Shown here piece by piece: positions 26,111 through 37,871 of a stretch of 64,000 nucleotides of DNA. Position 1 is the first letter of the stretch; every line of letters starts with the position of its first letter. The stretch comes from Symbiodinium microadriaticum. Lineage: Eukaryota > Sar > Dinophyceae > Suessiales > Symbiodiniaceae. The DNA is taken from positions 22,177 to 86,176 of the forward strand of contig LSRX01000800.1 in NCBI GenBank assembly GCA_001939145.1, given 5' to 3'. Below the pieces are notes generated by a model that saw only the letters and a program-made list of their open reading frames with translations, was not told the origin of the DNA and ran no database searches. The position numbers and the translations under genes were made by a program.

Positions 26111-26998
26111 GTGTTGGATCAGGAAGCACCACTCCATTTTTGTGCAGATGACTCGCGTGTGGACTACCATTGGTGTGCTCCAGACGGCGATGTGTGCAAG
26201 CGCTGGGAGCAGAACGACGGCCTAGCAACTGAACCCCAACACTCTGATGCTGGTTGGAGGGTTTGGTGCTTTTGTGGCGAGCGGATGCAACTCATTTCGT
26301 CTGAAGAACCTTGCCGATTAGAGCTCTCCTGCACATGCCCGATCTGTGGCAAATTCGCACAAACTGGACTTCGCTTCTTGGCGATGGGGGATAACATCTG
26401 GCATTGTGCCACGTGCGGGGCGACCGAGCAGACGAAGAGAGGATCTCGAGAACCCTTGGGGATACCGGGCTCACCAGAACTACGGATGCTACGCGAGCAA
26501 GGTCATGTGCTTCTCGAGTGTGTGCGCCTGTCGCTTGGCAAAGATGCCGCTTACAAGGCTGTCGGACAGCACTTCCACTTTGGGCAGTCTGGCGTCGCAG
26601 ATGCAGTTCGTGCAATTCATGCACTGCGGCAAATTGTACCGAAACAGTCGGATGCCAGCCTGCGAGTCTCCGCCCAAAAGCGGCGCCTCCTCCGTCTACA
26701 GGACGACGACTCCAGCTGTCGTGCATTGGCTACTGAGTTGAAAGGGGACATGTCCCAGGATTTGAAGGACACTTTGCTTTTTGGCTTTGCTAATGCGGGG
26801 CATGCCAACCTGCTGCGACTCTTGCTGGAAGCAAGATGCAGCGCCAATGTGCAACGCACGAAGGACGGATGTTCGCCTTTGCATTGTGCTCTGGTTCATG
26901 GCAGGCACGATGCAGCAAATGTGCTAGTTGCTCATGGTGCCTCACGTGCTTTACGCAATAATGCTGGCGAGAGACCGGACGACCTTGCAACCTCATGA
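26111..26998 (+). CDS. Zinc-ribbon (DUF3268-like) domain fused to ankyrin repeats
   Basis: One open exon of about 295 codons; the true start is unclear and an AG acceptor near 26120-26148 is possible. The N-terminal part has paired metal-binding CxxC knuckles, CPICG and CATCG. It continues with EPLGIPGSPELRMLREQGH and a helical stretch, KDAAYKAVGQHFHFG. This order (CxxC, w-C-x-x-C, PLG, eLR..R..gH, AY..l...) matches my recollection of the zinc-finger-containing domain DUF3268, better known from phage and bacterial proteins. The C-terminal third has two ankyrin repeats (ANAGHANLLRLLLEA; then DGCSPLHCALVHGRHDAAN). The stop is at 26996-26998. Function is unknown: the ankyrin part suggests protein binding and the ribbon suggests nucleic-acid or protein contact. 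It may form one transcript with unseen 5' exons, but the ligase gene upstream has its own stop. Confidence 0.65.
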   Translation: MLDQEAPLHFCADDSRVDYHWCAPDGDVCKRWEQNDGLATEPQHSDAGWRVWCFCGERMQLISSEEPCRLELSCTCPICGKFAQTGLRFLAMGDNIWHCATCGATEQTKRGSREPLGIPGSPELRMLREQGHVLLECVRLSLGKDAAYKAVGQHFHFGQSGVADAVRAIHALRQIVPKQSDASLRVSAQKRRLLRLQDDDSSCRALATELKGDMSQDLKDTLLFGFANAGHANLLRLLLEARCSANVQRTKDGCSPLHCALVHGRHDAANVLVAHGASRALRNNAGERPDDLATS

Positions 26999-28385
26999 GG
27001 GTGCAGCTTGACGAAATGCGAGCCAACCGATGCCTACTTCAACAGGCGACGCCATTGGGAAGAGATTACAACTGCCCGATCGGTGGCACATACGTCGACG
27101 CTGAAAAAGGGGCCCACGTGAAGCTTCTAGATGGGTGCCCTCAGCAGGCTGATTGAACTGCTCAGGTTCAGACTAAGAAGGAGAAGGCCCTCTCGCTCGT
27201 CCGAATGCTGGCTTGTGGTCTGCGTATATTTGTAACCTGTGGCGTGCAGGATGTGCAGCTGTTTCATGGTGCACAGATCCTGGTGCCAGCCTCAGCCTAT
27301 TTCGCTTTCCATTTCCCACAAATAAGATAGTGCCCACGCGAGTAGCCCCAGACTTGATATGCGCCGAACGAGGTTCCGATGCAGCTGAAACAGAACCAGG
27401 CTCCAACCGACAGGGTTGCACCTCAGCAACGTCTGCAAAGAGACAGGCCCGCGAGGCAGAATGCGTCGAGTAGCGACAGAGAGCTGAGGCCTGGTTAAAG
27501 GTGGATTTTGATGATCCAGACCTTGGGGCAGAGGACTTGCTTTGCTCGTGTCCTGCCACTGTCCTTACGGTTTGCTTTTGTGCTTGTTATTGGGTGATGT
27601 TAAGGTCGCGAGACAGTCGGATGATGCGTGCCCAGCCCAGAACATGGTTTTGTGATGTTTTGTGGCTACAGAAACATCAAGGACGATCGGGAAAATGCAG
27701 GATGGCGCAGCTTCAATTGAATGCTGTTTCTTGCAGGGTCTTGGCCCGAGCGGTCTTGTAGTAGCCATGGCGACCAGAGTGGCCAGCGCTGCAGTGGCAC
27801 AGCTGCAGAGGGCCGGTCAACAGAGCTGTTGTCAGCCTGTTGTTGCCTCGCTTGCCTCGCAATCGCAGCCGAGGCGTTTGCCCTGTTGCTTGGGGCAAGC
27901 CTGGCGGGCGTGGCAGAGGCGAAGGCCATGTGCAAACAACTCATCACGACTCCTGGCAATGCGCTGTTTTGAAGTCCAGGCGAAAACAGAGGATGGCAAG
28001 TTCTGCATGGCGAAGTCATGCGATGCAGTGTCCCGGCCGGTACTCATCAGGTATCATCAGAATCTGGCGGCCCTAGCTAACCATCGAATCAGCCAGAATG
28101 CTAACTGCTTTGCATGGAAACGTCCCGGCTGACAGGATGGACACTGCGAAGAGCGCAGCTGTGCGATGCTAGATGCAGCAGCAGACTCGAAGCCTGCCGC
28201 AAAAGGCAGCTTCTCTCAATTGACGGTGAACCCATCTCTGTAAACAGCAGCATGTTAAGCACCGGTGCAGAAACTGAGGCATGATCATGTCGTGCCAGGG
28301 CGTCTTGGCTTTATTGACTGCTATACAATTTGCACCGGCCCCCACTGTGATCGTAGACTTGTCAGCATGTCCAGGCTGAAAATTG
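26999..28385. other. No gene recognised; weak exon-like frames
   Basis: A frame near 27721-27972 (+) encodes an Ala/Leu-rich hydrophobic stretch, ACLAIAAEAFALLLGASLAG, that could be a membrane helix. A frame at 27060-27150 encodes DYNCPIGGTYVDAEKGAH. Neither can be tied to a family. Confidence 0.3.
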
Positions 28386-28878
28386 AATCACTTTGCTGAC
28401 GTCCGCCGGTGGCTGAAAGAGGAGCAGCGCTGGAAAGAATGGCAAAACATGGAGGCCACAACTCCCTGGTTGATGAGACGAGGCAAGCGCAGTTCTTTGT
28501 CGGCAGGTCCGCTGGGTGCAAGGGCACAACCCAGATCTCATCGTCATCGAAAATGGAAATGAAAAGGACCCGGCTGTACTGCTCCATGCTCGCACTGCGT
28601 GCAGTGCCACAGTCCCTGCGCGATCCTGGTTCTTACATTTGCGTACACTGCGACAAAGAAAAGCAGCCGCAGCACCTCCCACAGCGAGTTGGACATGTTG
28701 AAGCCATCCAAACAGGAGAGGATCGATCTTACACAGTACTCCTACAGACTTGGCCTCGGAACGGGGATGGTGCCCTTGACATTCTGATTGCTGCCTGCTT
28801 CGCTCTGCTACGCACTACCAAGGCCAGATTCCCGACATGCTCAGGCAGAAAGGCTTCCGCATGCAGGGTGAATTCTAG
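28386..28878 (+). CDS. Unassigned exons, possibly of an SGNH-type hydrolase
   Basis: Three short + strand frames look protein-like: DVRRWLKEEQRWKEWQNME (about 28396-28450), HNPDLIVIENGNEKDPA (about 28520-28570) and YHQGQIPDMLRQKGFRMQG (about 28815-28870). The middle piece resembles the PD-h-h-E-x-G-x-N-D block of SGNH esterases, but the Asp spacing is off, so this is only a hint. Splice sites are not resolved and a stop follows the last piece. Confidence 0.25.
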
Positions 28879-30489
28879 GTCATCGTAGCTTGATGTGCTT
28901 CCCAGACAGCCTTCAATTCAAAGGGGTTCGTGCCCCATGTGAAGAAACATTTTCTCGCATGCTGTGGCGTGCAACGTAGTTCTTGTTGGCCAAGCTTCGG
29001 CTTTCGACTCTTCCGGTTCTGGAAACTTCAAGTGAGCCGCTTTCCACTCACTGCCGGTGATGCTGTCCGCCTGGATTCAACTAGGTGGCAGCTGAGTGCC
29101 GTGATTGTGGAAGTGGGGATTCTTGTCGTCCCAGCGCTTTGAAAGTCTTGGCAGCCTGGAGCGGCCACGTACCGATACATTGAAGTGTTCTGCATGTTTG
29201 GACGCACATCGTAAGCTGTGCTTTGCTGTCGGTGTGGCCTTCAGACTTTCGATGAATTCGGTCCACCCTGCCTTGTCGTCACCTACCATTCAGCAGACGT
29301 GAAAAAACACTTCCGGCCGAGCAGAGGGTGTCCAATCGATGAAGGAGGCCTTGTGAGGCTTAGGCTTTCTGCAACGAGGCAGGCAGATGCAGATGCCGGC
29401 GGCGGGTCCGAGCCTTTCATCTCTTCTCAGCACTTGGCTTGTCGCCATTTTTCGTTGGAAGGCCGGCTCCAAGAAAAAAGCTCCGGCCTCGGTCTGGCTC
29501 TGCTGTGGTATGCAGATCTCGCGGCATGCAACCAGGTCCGATGGGAAGGAGGAGAATGGCGACAAGGACGGTGACAAGGAGAACGACGATAGCGATGACA
29601 AGGAGGAGGACAAGCCAGATGATAAGGAGGAGGACGACGAAGACGGTCCCGACTCCAGTTGCAAAGCATAATTTGGCATCTTGACGAAACATGTCTGCAC
29701 CATGAGGTGACGATGAGGATGGTGAAAAGACCCGGACGCAGCATCTCGTCCCTACACGGGTTGTGGTGGTGGTTGTTGTTGTTGTTGTTGTTGTCTGGGG
29801 GGGCAACGTGCTGGCCTGTTTGCCGAACACATGCCAGGTGGGAAGTGTGCATGAATCGCGGGTAGTGGCGGGTCTTTTTCCCATGGCAAAAACCATGCAC
29901 GCGGTTCTGCCCCACGGATGGGGACCTCGGGAACTGTCACCTCTCCTCTCGCTGCATAGGTTCGTGGATTTGTTGATGAAGCCCGATGCTCAGAAAGTTC
30001 GGGAAAAGGTCCGGACTCACAGCCGTGTTCGGTATGTCTCTTGGCGTATGTCGAAGCTGAGGGCAAAAGAGATCTCAGCCGGCACCACTTATGAGGCGAC
30101 ATGCAGCTTGTCCCTGGCCGCTTTGGTGCAGTGAATTCACTCGTGCGAGCTGGTCGCAGGATGCCGAAGGTCTTCTGAGTAAGAGGGCAGCCTGGAAGGC
30201 AGGCGTTGCGCGGCCTTGCGACGTCGCATAGTGTTACATCCCTGTAGGCTGTGGATGAACAGACTCGGAGGGAATGCTTTGAGATCTTCGTGGACCACCT
30301 TGCCACGCATACAGGCCGGAGTGCATCAACGCATTGTGAATCAGCTACGGGCTCCGTCTGTACTTCATCAAGCAGGTAAGAAGAAAAAGAAGAAGGACAA
30401 GGCCGGACGATAAACGACTGCAAGACCACCACCGACAGAGCAAGTGTCAGTACCACCCATTCCAATCAATCAACATGTAGCTTCTTCAG
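28879..30489. other. No gene resolved; acidic ORF and GTT repeat inside
   Basis: A + strand frame at 29387-29671 ends in an acidic tail rich in Asp, Glu and Lys (for example DDSDDKEEDKPDDKEEDDED). It could be a real C-terminus or merely low-complexity DNA. A (TTG)n run is at about 29759-29797. Frames near 29240-29330 (TFDEFGPPCLVVTYHSAD) and 29955-30100 look exon-like but have no match. Confidence 0.3.
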
Positions 30490-30711
30490 GCGAAAAAAGG
30501 CAAAAAGCATGGCCCTCTGCACTGGCTAGTCGCTCTGTGGTTCTATGGCGTCGCCGGAATAAGGCGAAAGCACAAAGGGACCGAGGAAGAGGCAGCGGAA
30601 GAGGATGATGAAGAGGATGCGCCACGTCAAGAGCTTAGTCAATACTGCGTTCACCTGAATGTTGCGCAACTGAAACGGAAACGAAGCCGTGCTCGCACGC
30701 AGTACTCGTAG
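30490..30711 (+). CDS. Candidate terminal exon with one membrane segment and acidic stretch
   Basis: After a CAG at 30487-30489 (a plausible acceptor) the frame reads AKKGKKHGPLHWLVALWFYG, then a basic patch, then EEEAAEEDDEEDA, and ends LKRKRSRARTQYS with TAG at 30709-30711. The alternation of basic, hydrophobic and acidic blocks looks like protein rather than random DNA. No family recognised. Confidence 0.35.
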   Translation, partial: AKKGKKHGPLHWLVALWFYGVAGIRRKHKGTEEEAAEEDDEEDAPRQELSQYCVHLNVAQLKRKRSRARTQYS

Positions 30712-31776
30712 CCATGGCAGTGAAAATTGGATGCCAGATGTGGTTCGATTTCTTGTTGAAACTGCTTGACACGCCTGCACAATGCCAAGATAATTCTTAC
30801 GATGTTATTGTTCTCTGGCAGCACTCCTATCGTCAGATGTCGTGCATTTGCAGAGGGATGACAGTATGCGAAGTTTGTGACACTGTACTTACAGACGAGG
30901 CTGCTGTTGATGTCAGCGGCCAGCGTCTTTGCCGAGGCAAAAAAAAGAAGTCCAAAAAGGGTGCGCCCACCCACTTTCAGCCAAAACCGGTTGGTGCTCA
31001 GGGGGACGGGTAAGCTGGCAGGGGAGAGGAGAAAGAAAGCGCGGAGCAAGTCATCCTGAGCTGCAGCTTGGTCGCGACACTTTGCTTCTGGTTGGTATAA
31101 TGCATTGCTGGATGCAATCATCACCTTCCGCTTTCGTTCAAGCTTTTTGGGCTCTGGCTTCTGCAACTTGCGCTCATTGCTTCCGTCTCGCAATTCGTAG
31201 GCACTTACGACCGACATCAGTCTCCCACTCTGCACCTTTTGTTTCTGTTTGCATGTGATGCCTGCATGCTTTGTTAGGCAGACGCGCATTTCATATAGTC
31301 ACTTGGCAGGAGCAGTGCGATGCTGCTTCTATCGGGCACTGATGCCGTGCTTGTGCAATATGCTGCCAGCACATTCAACAAATGCAGCGCAGAAGTAGAC
31401 CCTATGTTGTGCGGGCAGCATATGCCACTCAGCAGCGATTCGTCTGTCAGAGCCTTCTGACGGTGTCCTTGGAAGGCATGTTAGAACTCGCCCAGCCTGT
31501 CATGCATGGCAGAGAAGGGCCATTCCGCGTCAATGCCCTGCTGCACAGGAAACACCAATTGATGTGGCAGAAAAGTCGAGTTAAGCAGTCATGATGCGGA
31601 GATGCGGAGGCTTGCAGCCTCTTCTGTCTTGGACAGCATGCAATTGCAAGACTGATCCAAGCAGAACTCGAGACCGCTATGCCGGGGGAGATAAAACGGA
31701 ATCCAGGACAGATTCAGCCTGAAATTCAACGGCCTTCGCCAGCTCATCACACTGCATCTTACAAATTCCTAGTGTC
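30712..31776. other. No gene recognised
   Basis: A frame near 30880-31010 (+) with a Lys run (GKKKKSKKG) and one at 31382-31594 (+) are open but have no recognisable features. Nothing else is supported. Confidence 0.35.
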
Positions 31777-32345
31777 TTGCAAATGGCCTTGGGGATGTTT
31801 GGGGCTGCCGTCGCCACTTGGCTGTGGTTTGCAGTAGACTCTCATGTTGCACTTAAGTGGCGAACACCGCCGCGGTGGTGCAGCGGATGTACACGGCGAG
31901 GAGCTCAGGCCAAGGTGCTGGCAGATTCCGACCGACAGTTCACGTGTCCAAATGAGGCTGAGCTGTTGCTGGCAGATGCTGCTAGCTTCCAGCACAATCT
32001 CGCGAAGCGGAATGCAGACGAAGTGCCACAGGCACTTGAGGGCTCGCATGCGCATGTCGTTGTCCTTCCCAGTGGTTCTTGTGAGGCATGGGACGCTTTT
32101 ACCCGGTACATTACTGAAGTCATGGGAAAGAAGCAGACCCTGAATGTTTCGAACTCCAGCTGCAGAACTGATTAAGGGCCTGGCGGCCTTGCGGGGTGGA
32201 AGCTGGTGACTCTTGTGCAGCGACTGCTCAGGAATTTTTGCAGGATTGGCTGGAAGGAGATCGCCCCAGATGATCCGTGCATTCCGATGTTCAGCATGTA
32301 CAGAATCCTGACGTCGAGGTGGAAGAGGGTCTTCACCAGCCTCGC
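31777..32345 (+). CDS. Unassigned protein, candidate exons
   Basis: Two consecutive + strand frames have good protein character. One (31910 to about 32150) reads VLADSDRQFTCPNEAELLLA and later SHAHVVVLPSGSCEAWDAF. The next (about 32197-32345) reads WKLVTLVQRLLRNFCRIGWK and DDPCIPMFSMYRIL. I recognise no domain and have not resolved the junction. Confidence 0.35.
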
Positions 32346-33130
32346 ATGAGGTCGCCTGCCACCATGTTCGCTCTGGTGATCAAACGGTTTGCCAGGCCAC
32401 ACTTCAACATTTCCGATGCACGTTCCCCAGATACGCCGAAAGCATGGGAACTCACACAGGCAATTCTGTAATGTTTCCCTCTGGTCCAGGCCTTTGCGAT
32501 AAGCTGCCGAGCAGACGCACGTTCCCAGCTGCAGGGGCCCGCTCACAGTGTGGGCCTTCGATACAGCATCGCAAGCTTGCTCGCCTGGTTCATGGTGGTT
32601 GTGCTTCAACCCGAGGTTTGACGCACGTTGAAGAGTCGCCCCCCCGGATATGAAGACATATGAAGACATGCTGCAGCATTCTTCTGCCTTTTCGTGAGCC
32701 CGAGGTTCAACTTCAGTGCATCGCTCGGGAAACTGGTGTTGAGCTTGTGCCTTCGTGGGCTCAGGGACCGTCACTTTGCGCACTTCATGCTCAGGCAAAT
32801 GTGCCTTGAAATTCTCAAACGGTCTCACCAAAGACCGGCTGTTCATGTGTGTCGGACTCGGACTGAAGGGTGTGCGCAGGTGGTCGTCTGCAGAGCCGAG
32901 CAATGTTTCTGCTTCGCTCAGCTTTTGTGCATTTGCGTGACTTGCGGTAATGGTTGCAGTAACAGCCATCGAGATTGAGTCAATCTCATACTTCTCTACC
33001 CGTCTGTACTGCCGTAAGACCCTGAGTGCGGTGTGCCCGCCATGATGGGGCGACTCAGCATCTGGCTTGTGGTGCTGGCGCTCGCCTCAAGCTGCGGAAA
33101 GGGTGCGATGCGTGAACACATCGCTAGACG
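32346..33130. other. No gene recognised
   Basis: Overlapping open frames on both strands, including a 265-codon minus-strand ORF that shows no motif. Nothing supported. Confidence 0.4.
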
Positions 33131-34069
33131 ATGCTGTTCAAGGTCAAGCAGTTCATGGGCACGTGCGTGGCTTCCATGTCAGTGGCCGAGAGAGCGAGCG
33201 GGGCCTTGTGGGGTCTCTTTGCTGGTGATGCTCTGGCAATGCCTGTGCCCCATGGCGGGAGAAAAGGTGTGTTGGGTTTCGCCTTGATCGGCTATTGTCG
33301 GCCTCGTGTACTCACCGAGGCACTGGTACTACGGAGGGGCAGATCAAATTCGAACAGATTTCGGTGGCCAGCTTCTGTCTGGTTTTGAGCGTTCAGTTCA
33401 CCCTTTCCCGGATTCCATCATGCAGCTGAGCAGCACCGGAGGAGGTGGTAGAGGAAGCAACGAAGGAGATGTAGTTGGAGGAGCAATCCTGCATGGCAAG
33501 AAGGAATACTGGCGCCGTGGTGGCCAGTATCACTATCATCATACCTTGGACGCTGGTGAAAACACGCTGGAAGCATCGCTTGTGCGGGTTGTGTTGCAGA
33601 GCCTGAGGAGCACAGGTAGGTTTTCGGCGAGCGACTTTCGAAAGCGATACATTGAGTTCATGACGACACCTGGCACGCACAATGACACCTATGCTTCCAC
33701 TTGCCACCGCATGTTCTTCCAGAAATGGCGAGCAGGTGTTGATCCCAAGGACTGTCCAGACAACGATGGTCACAATGTCGATACGATGGATGGTCTGGTC
33801 ATTCCCACCGTAGTCGCTTTGATATCACTTGCCCAGGGCGAGGATGTCGCAACTGCTGCTGCGCTCGCGGTGGAAGCATTAGCGGTGACACGATCATCTG
33901 AGGCGTTCTTCCCCGCGCCCCCCGCAGCAGCTAGCTTGAAGCTGGCTTCGCCTTTCTCGACAGGTGCTCCCTGAATATGTCAGGACTACGACCTACATGC
34001 TGGATAAGGTGGGGGCACAATTGCAGTGCGCAGCGTTGCCAGCTCGGAGCCTTCCGCTGTCGTTGCAAG
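33131..34069 (+). CDS. ADP-ribosylglycohydrolase family protein, N-terminal and central part
   Basis: Family members remove ADP-ribose from proteins or related substrates using two Mg ions. Exon 1 (33131-33246) has ALWGLFAGDALAMP, the family's first motif. Exon 2 (33320-33902) begins so that splicing gives AMPVHWYYGG, and contains SIMQLSSTGGGGRGSNEGD, then RGGQYHYHHTLDAGENTLEA, and MTTPGTHNDTYASTCHRMFF. Exon 3 (from 33964) continues TRSSEVLPEYVRTTTYMLDK; its 3' end near 34069 is a guess. Both introns (33247-33319 and 33903-33963) have GC donors and AG-G acceptors. The pattern (LAMPVHWYY, HYHHTLDAGENTL, HNDTYAST) matches the eukaryotic/algal branch related to J1 crystallin and ADPRHL1 better than classical ARH1. 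The usual C-terminal third is not found directly downstream; a matching part lies at 41.6 kb. Confidence 0.85.
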
Positions 34070-36049
34070 GTCATGCGCGGGACGTCCTTGGACCATGCTT
34101 CCATGCAGACTTCGCTGGAGGCGTTTTGTGAGCCATTTCCATGGACTGTATTTGGAGCCTTTTCCATGGCCTTGAAACCGAGGTCTACGAGAGCGCTGTC
34201 TTTGACAGGAATCGCCGAGGGACGGATCCGGCTTCTCGGGAGCACCGTAGGAACTTGTTGGTGATGTTGTCGTGAATTGAAATCATTTCTGGAAAGGAGG
34301 CGCTTTAAACGAGATTGGGTATCCAAGGGCTCTTTTCGGCTCTTAGCTAGTTCGAGCCAGTAAGCGTGCATGCCCTAAATTATGTCGTTTGACGTGCCGT
34401 AGGAGTAAGTGTAGTTGCGTCGATGGATGTGCCTGAGGGCTACATATCATCTGGACTTACCGGAGTCCTTTAAGTTCGTCGACTCAAAGTCGCGTGTCGT
34501 CTGTATTTCGATTTGAGTTCTCTTACGACCGCTCAGCTTCAGGAGGAAATCTACCTGACACCCGATGCTAGTGATAGCGACGCACATCGTTCCGGAGCTT
34601 AGCAGTGCGTCCTCTCGCAAGTCCTGACGTGTCGTGGGTATTCTTTTGATAATCTGTGCACATTCCTGCGAAGATCCTGGCAAGATTCCCTGGGCACCCC
34701 TAGACTTTGCAGCTCCGGATCGGTCAGAGCTCGCCAACTTCTCCCAGTGCTTGAAAGGGCCAGGGCATAAACCAGAGATGCTTCCTGCCCCTAAGCGATT
34801 GCTCGGGCTGGATTTCTTCCGGGGGGCACTCTGTTTGCAAATCTGGTCATGCTTACTCTTGATGATCAGGCTGCTCTTGTACCCACAGTTAGGCTTTCCG
34901 AGAAACAGCAAATTTCACAGGATCAAGGGGCTGTCAATTCAATGTAGGGTGGATGCATCTTCAGAGCGTTGATATGAGGTTGTTGCTTGCTACATTGGTG
35001 GCTCATTCCCGGCATTGTGCATGCCTCAGGCCTGTGCATCTTAAGATGAGCACCGCCGTTCGTTGAGACGAGAGCTCATGTGGAGTCAACTCTGCAGCTG
35101 TGCCTCGAGCTTTCGGACATTGCTCAGCATGTGACAGTGGAAGGCTTCAGGAGCCTGAACACGAGTCCTGCCGACAACCACCACAACCCGGGGGCACGTA
35201 TCCCCAAAGGACTTCGTAGTCGAGTTACCGTGGCACTCCAGCCTGCCGGAAGCCATGCTGCTGGCGGGCCCTGCTGCTCAGCTGCTGGATCTGGCCTACG
35301 TTTCTTCTTCAGGCTCAGAGGCTGGAAGAGCAGAGAGCGTCGAGAGCCATGTGTAACGCCGTGATCGAACCGGGCATTTGAGACCAGGAAGTGCAACGAC
35401 TTGTGCGGCACAGCTTGCCCGTACCGGAAGAGTCTCAGTTTGACTAGCCGCACCCCGTTGCCGCTAACAAAGTCGCTTGTAGTGGTGCGCATAAATTAGA
35501 GTCGCTGAGGAGCTGTCGAACTACTTGCAGTTCCTGGCTTCTGGTGGTGACTTGAGTGTGACTTGACGGAACTAGATTCAGCGCAGTGGGTTTGCAACTC
35601 GTGGAAGCTTCTCCTCGTCGTGCTTGGTGATCAAGTTCTTTGCTTGTGGATGCCGGCACGGTATAAGCGTGCGGCCGAGGATGCAGCTGCAGACCTGTTC
35701 GGTGAGGACTGTGGCGTGCCAACCGTTTGGCGCAGAAGCTGCATTACCTGCCCTTCCTTGCAACCCGCAGTCTGCATGCCTGGGCTCAAAGTTGGTAGCA
35801 CTGTGGAAAATTTGTGATCGATGCCGTTCCTATTAACAGCTGGGCTTCAAATTTCAGCGGGTAAGCCAGATTCTAGATGATCTCATGCATTTATGAGTCT
35901 GGAGTCCTGTTCTCCACTATCCGAGAAGCTAAGAAGCACAAACGAAGTGCAAGTCGTCTTCTGAGCCCGTTCTTTCGCTATGGTCGTGCTGGAGGACAAG
36001 GGAATGGAGTGCATGGGCATCCACCGAATCTCAGCGATAATGCATGCAG
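34070..36049. other. No gene recognised; possible long intron
   Basis: Between the ADP-ribosylglycohydrolase exons and the next exon-like frames I see only short open frames. One near 35630-35730 (+) reads PARYKRAAEDAAADLFG and might be an exon. Confidence 0.35.
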
Positions 36050-36392
36050 GACGGTGAGGATGGTGTCATGCAGTACCTCAAAGAGAAGCAGAAGACTGCG
36101 GGGGCAGTGAGGCGGCAGAAGGCCAAAGTATCGTTCCCCGTCCGCAAACCCATGGTTGTTGTTGCTGTGTGGCTTTGTCACGTGAACAAAGGTCGGAGGC
36201 AGATGCAGCTATGGAGTACCTGAAGGTCGCATGTTTGTGCTGCATAAAAGTTCAGCGAATGTATCCGGACCGGATTCTCTGGAGGGGCAGCTGACAAAGA
36301 ACGGGCAAACAGCACGTGCTGCCGTCAAAGCGAGCCCGAGAGAGCTGAACTTAGTTGCTCGAGCAGTGCGACAGAAGATCGAGGCTCTGTGA
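36050..36392 (+). CDS. Candidate 3' exons of an unassigned gene
   Basis: Frames reading GVMQYLKEKQKTAGAVRRQK (about 36064-36115), EADAAMEYLK (about 36197-36225) and QTARAAVKASPRELNLVARA (about 36308-36368) are helical and charged, with a repeated M-x-Y-L-K element. The last ends in TGA at 36390-36392. They look like exons of one gene, possibly a coiled-coil protein, but no family can be named. Confidence 0.35.
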
Positions 36393-36662
36393 TTTGCAGA
36401 CTAAGGCCGGATCAAGGGAATTTCTTCGAGGCATCAAGCTGTCAGACATGTCTTCAGCTCCATCCCAAAGCCAAAGGACAGGATGAGTGTCGGATCTTGA
36501 CCTTGGTACACCTCTCCTGAAAGAATCAGCTCTATAGCGTCCCCGCAGGAAGAGTCGACTAGACAATCCAGCAGGACGGTCGCATCATGTGTTGGCACAA
36601 GTGTTGCAACACTGGCTGCCTCGTCTGCGGGAAAGACACCCTGAGGAGATGCGGCCAACGCC

Positions 36663-37871
36663 TTGAAGAAGGTTGCGAAGTCGACTGGCAAACCATCGCC
36701 TTTGTCAGAGCGCACCAAGCCGAAGACACCGGAAGAGAAGACTGAAACCGCCATAGACAAGTCTGCTTGCGATGCATTATCTTCTGGGGGGGACATCCGG
36801 ATGTCGCTCCAGCTCATGCGCGACAAGACTGGGATACAGCGAAGTGCTTCAGCGAAGCGGTGCCGTGCTGCCAGGAAGGACGTAGGACCCCTGGTGCGAA
36901 CAGCCCGCAGTGTGAGGCTTCCGGCCAGAGCGAATGAGATGATTGGTGACACTGCGCCATCGGACGTTACTGTCAAGCCTTCGGAGACAAGGGCTGCAAC
37001 ATCCGCTGTGCAGACTGCCCCTCCCAAGAGTCCAGTGGTCTCCCCGGTCCTGACTGTGAGGCACGTACTTCAGGAGACACATACAAATGTCTTCAAGCCA
37101 CAAGGCTCTAAAGCTTTGTCGTCACCACCCAGTCCTTCACAATGGCTCCGCAGATCGCCGCATCCGCAAACCCGCAGTGTTGCCAGGTCTCCATCGCCTC
37201 CAGCTGCTCCAGCAGAAGAGGTCCCAGGAAAAGAGGCCGAGGCGACGGTGACCTCAGCCGCTGCGCCAGCCCCAACCGTACAGGAAACCAAGAAAGCGAG
37301 CGACTGTGCTTCCGCCGTCGCGACGGAGTCCAGCGCGCTTCGGTCACCACCTGTCCCGTGGCAATTTGCAGCTGGTGTTCATGCACAGCCTGCGACGGCC
37401 GCTCGCAGTGCGGCTCGTGTGGAAGGGGTTCGAAGCTGCCACGACGGAGACAAATGGCCGAAGCAGCCAAACGGATTTGCAGCCGGCTTTGGAACCCCGA
37501 CCGGACCTGGGCATGGTCATTGCGGGACCTGGATGCCGTGGACACCGGCACGTAGCATCCTGCTGCCACCAGGAAGTGTGCACCTCCGGCCTCAGCAGCC
37601 TCACATCAAAGTTGCTCGTGTTTGTGCGACACCTCCGGCTCCCATGACTCCTATGACTCCCATAATGCAAAGTCGCGACAGTCGAGATGAGGCCGTGCCG
37701 CAGAAGGCCGTGGTCGGTCGTCCCAACGTTGCGATTCCTTGGTTTCCGAAGACGGACCCACCGACAGTTCCACACACCCCGCAGATCCCATGCCCACAGC
37801 TTCAGCAAGCTTCGATGTCCAGAGGCATGTTTGCAGGGAGCCCCACCAGAAGGAGGCAGATTAATGTGTAA
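36663..37871 (+). CDS. Proline-rich, probably disordered protein (about 402 codons, single exon)
   Basis: A long uninterrupted + strand frame starting at about 36663 and stopping at 37869-37871. Composition is Pro, Ser, Ala, Lys and Arg rich, with short repeats such as PPVPWQF and PAPMTPMTPIMQSRD and a basic end, SPTRRRQINV. It has no domain I recognise and no membrane segment. A 197-codon ORF runs antisense over 36434-37027; its composition mirrors the sense frame, so I treat it as a shadow. Length alone makes the sense ORF a reasonable gene, but low complexity weakens the case. Confidence 0.45.
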   Translation: MKKVAKSTGKPSPLSERTKPKTPEEKTETAIDKSACDALSSGGDIRMSLQLMRDKTGIQRSASAKRCRAARKDVGPLVRTARSVRLPARANEMIGDTAPSDVTVKPSETRAATSAVQTAPPKSPVVSPVLTVRHVLQETHTNVFKPQGSKALSSPPSPSQWLRRSPHPQTRSVARSPSPPAAPAEEVPGKEAEATVTSAAAPAPTVQETKKASDCASAVATESSALRSPPVPWQFAAGVHAQPATAARSAARVEGVRSCHDGDKWPKQPNGFAAGFGTPTGPGHGHCGTWMPWTPARSILLPPGSVHLRPQQPHIKVARVCATPPAPMTPMTPIMQSRDSRDEAVPQKAVVGRPNVAIPWFPKTDPPTVPHTPQIPCPQLQQASMSRGMFAGSPTRRRQINV

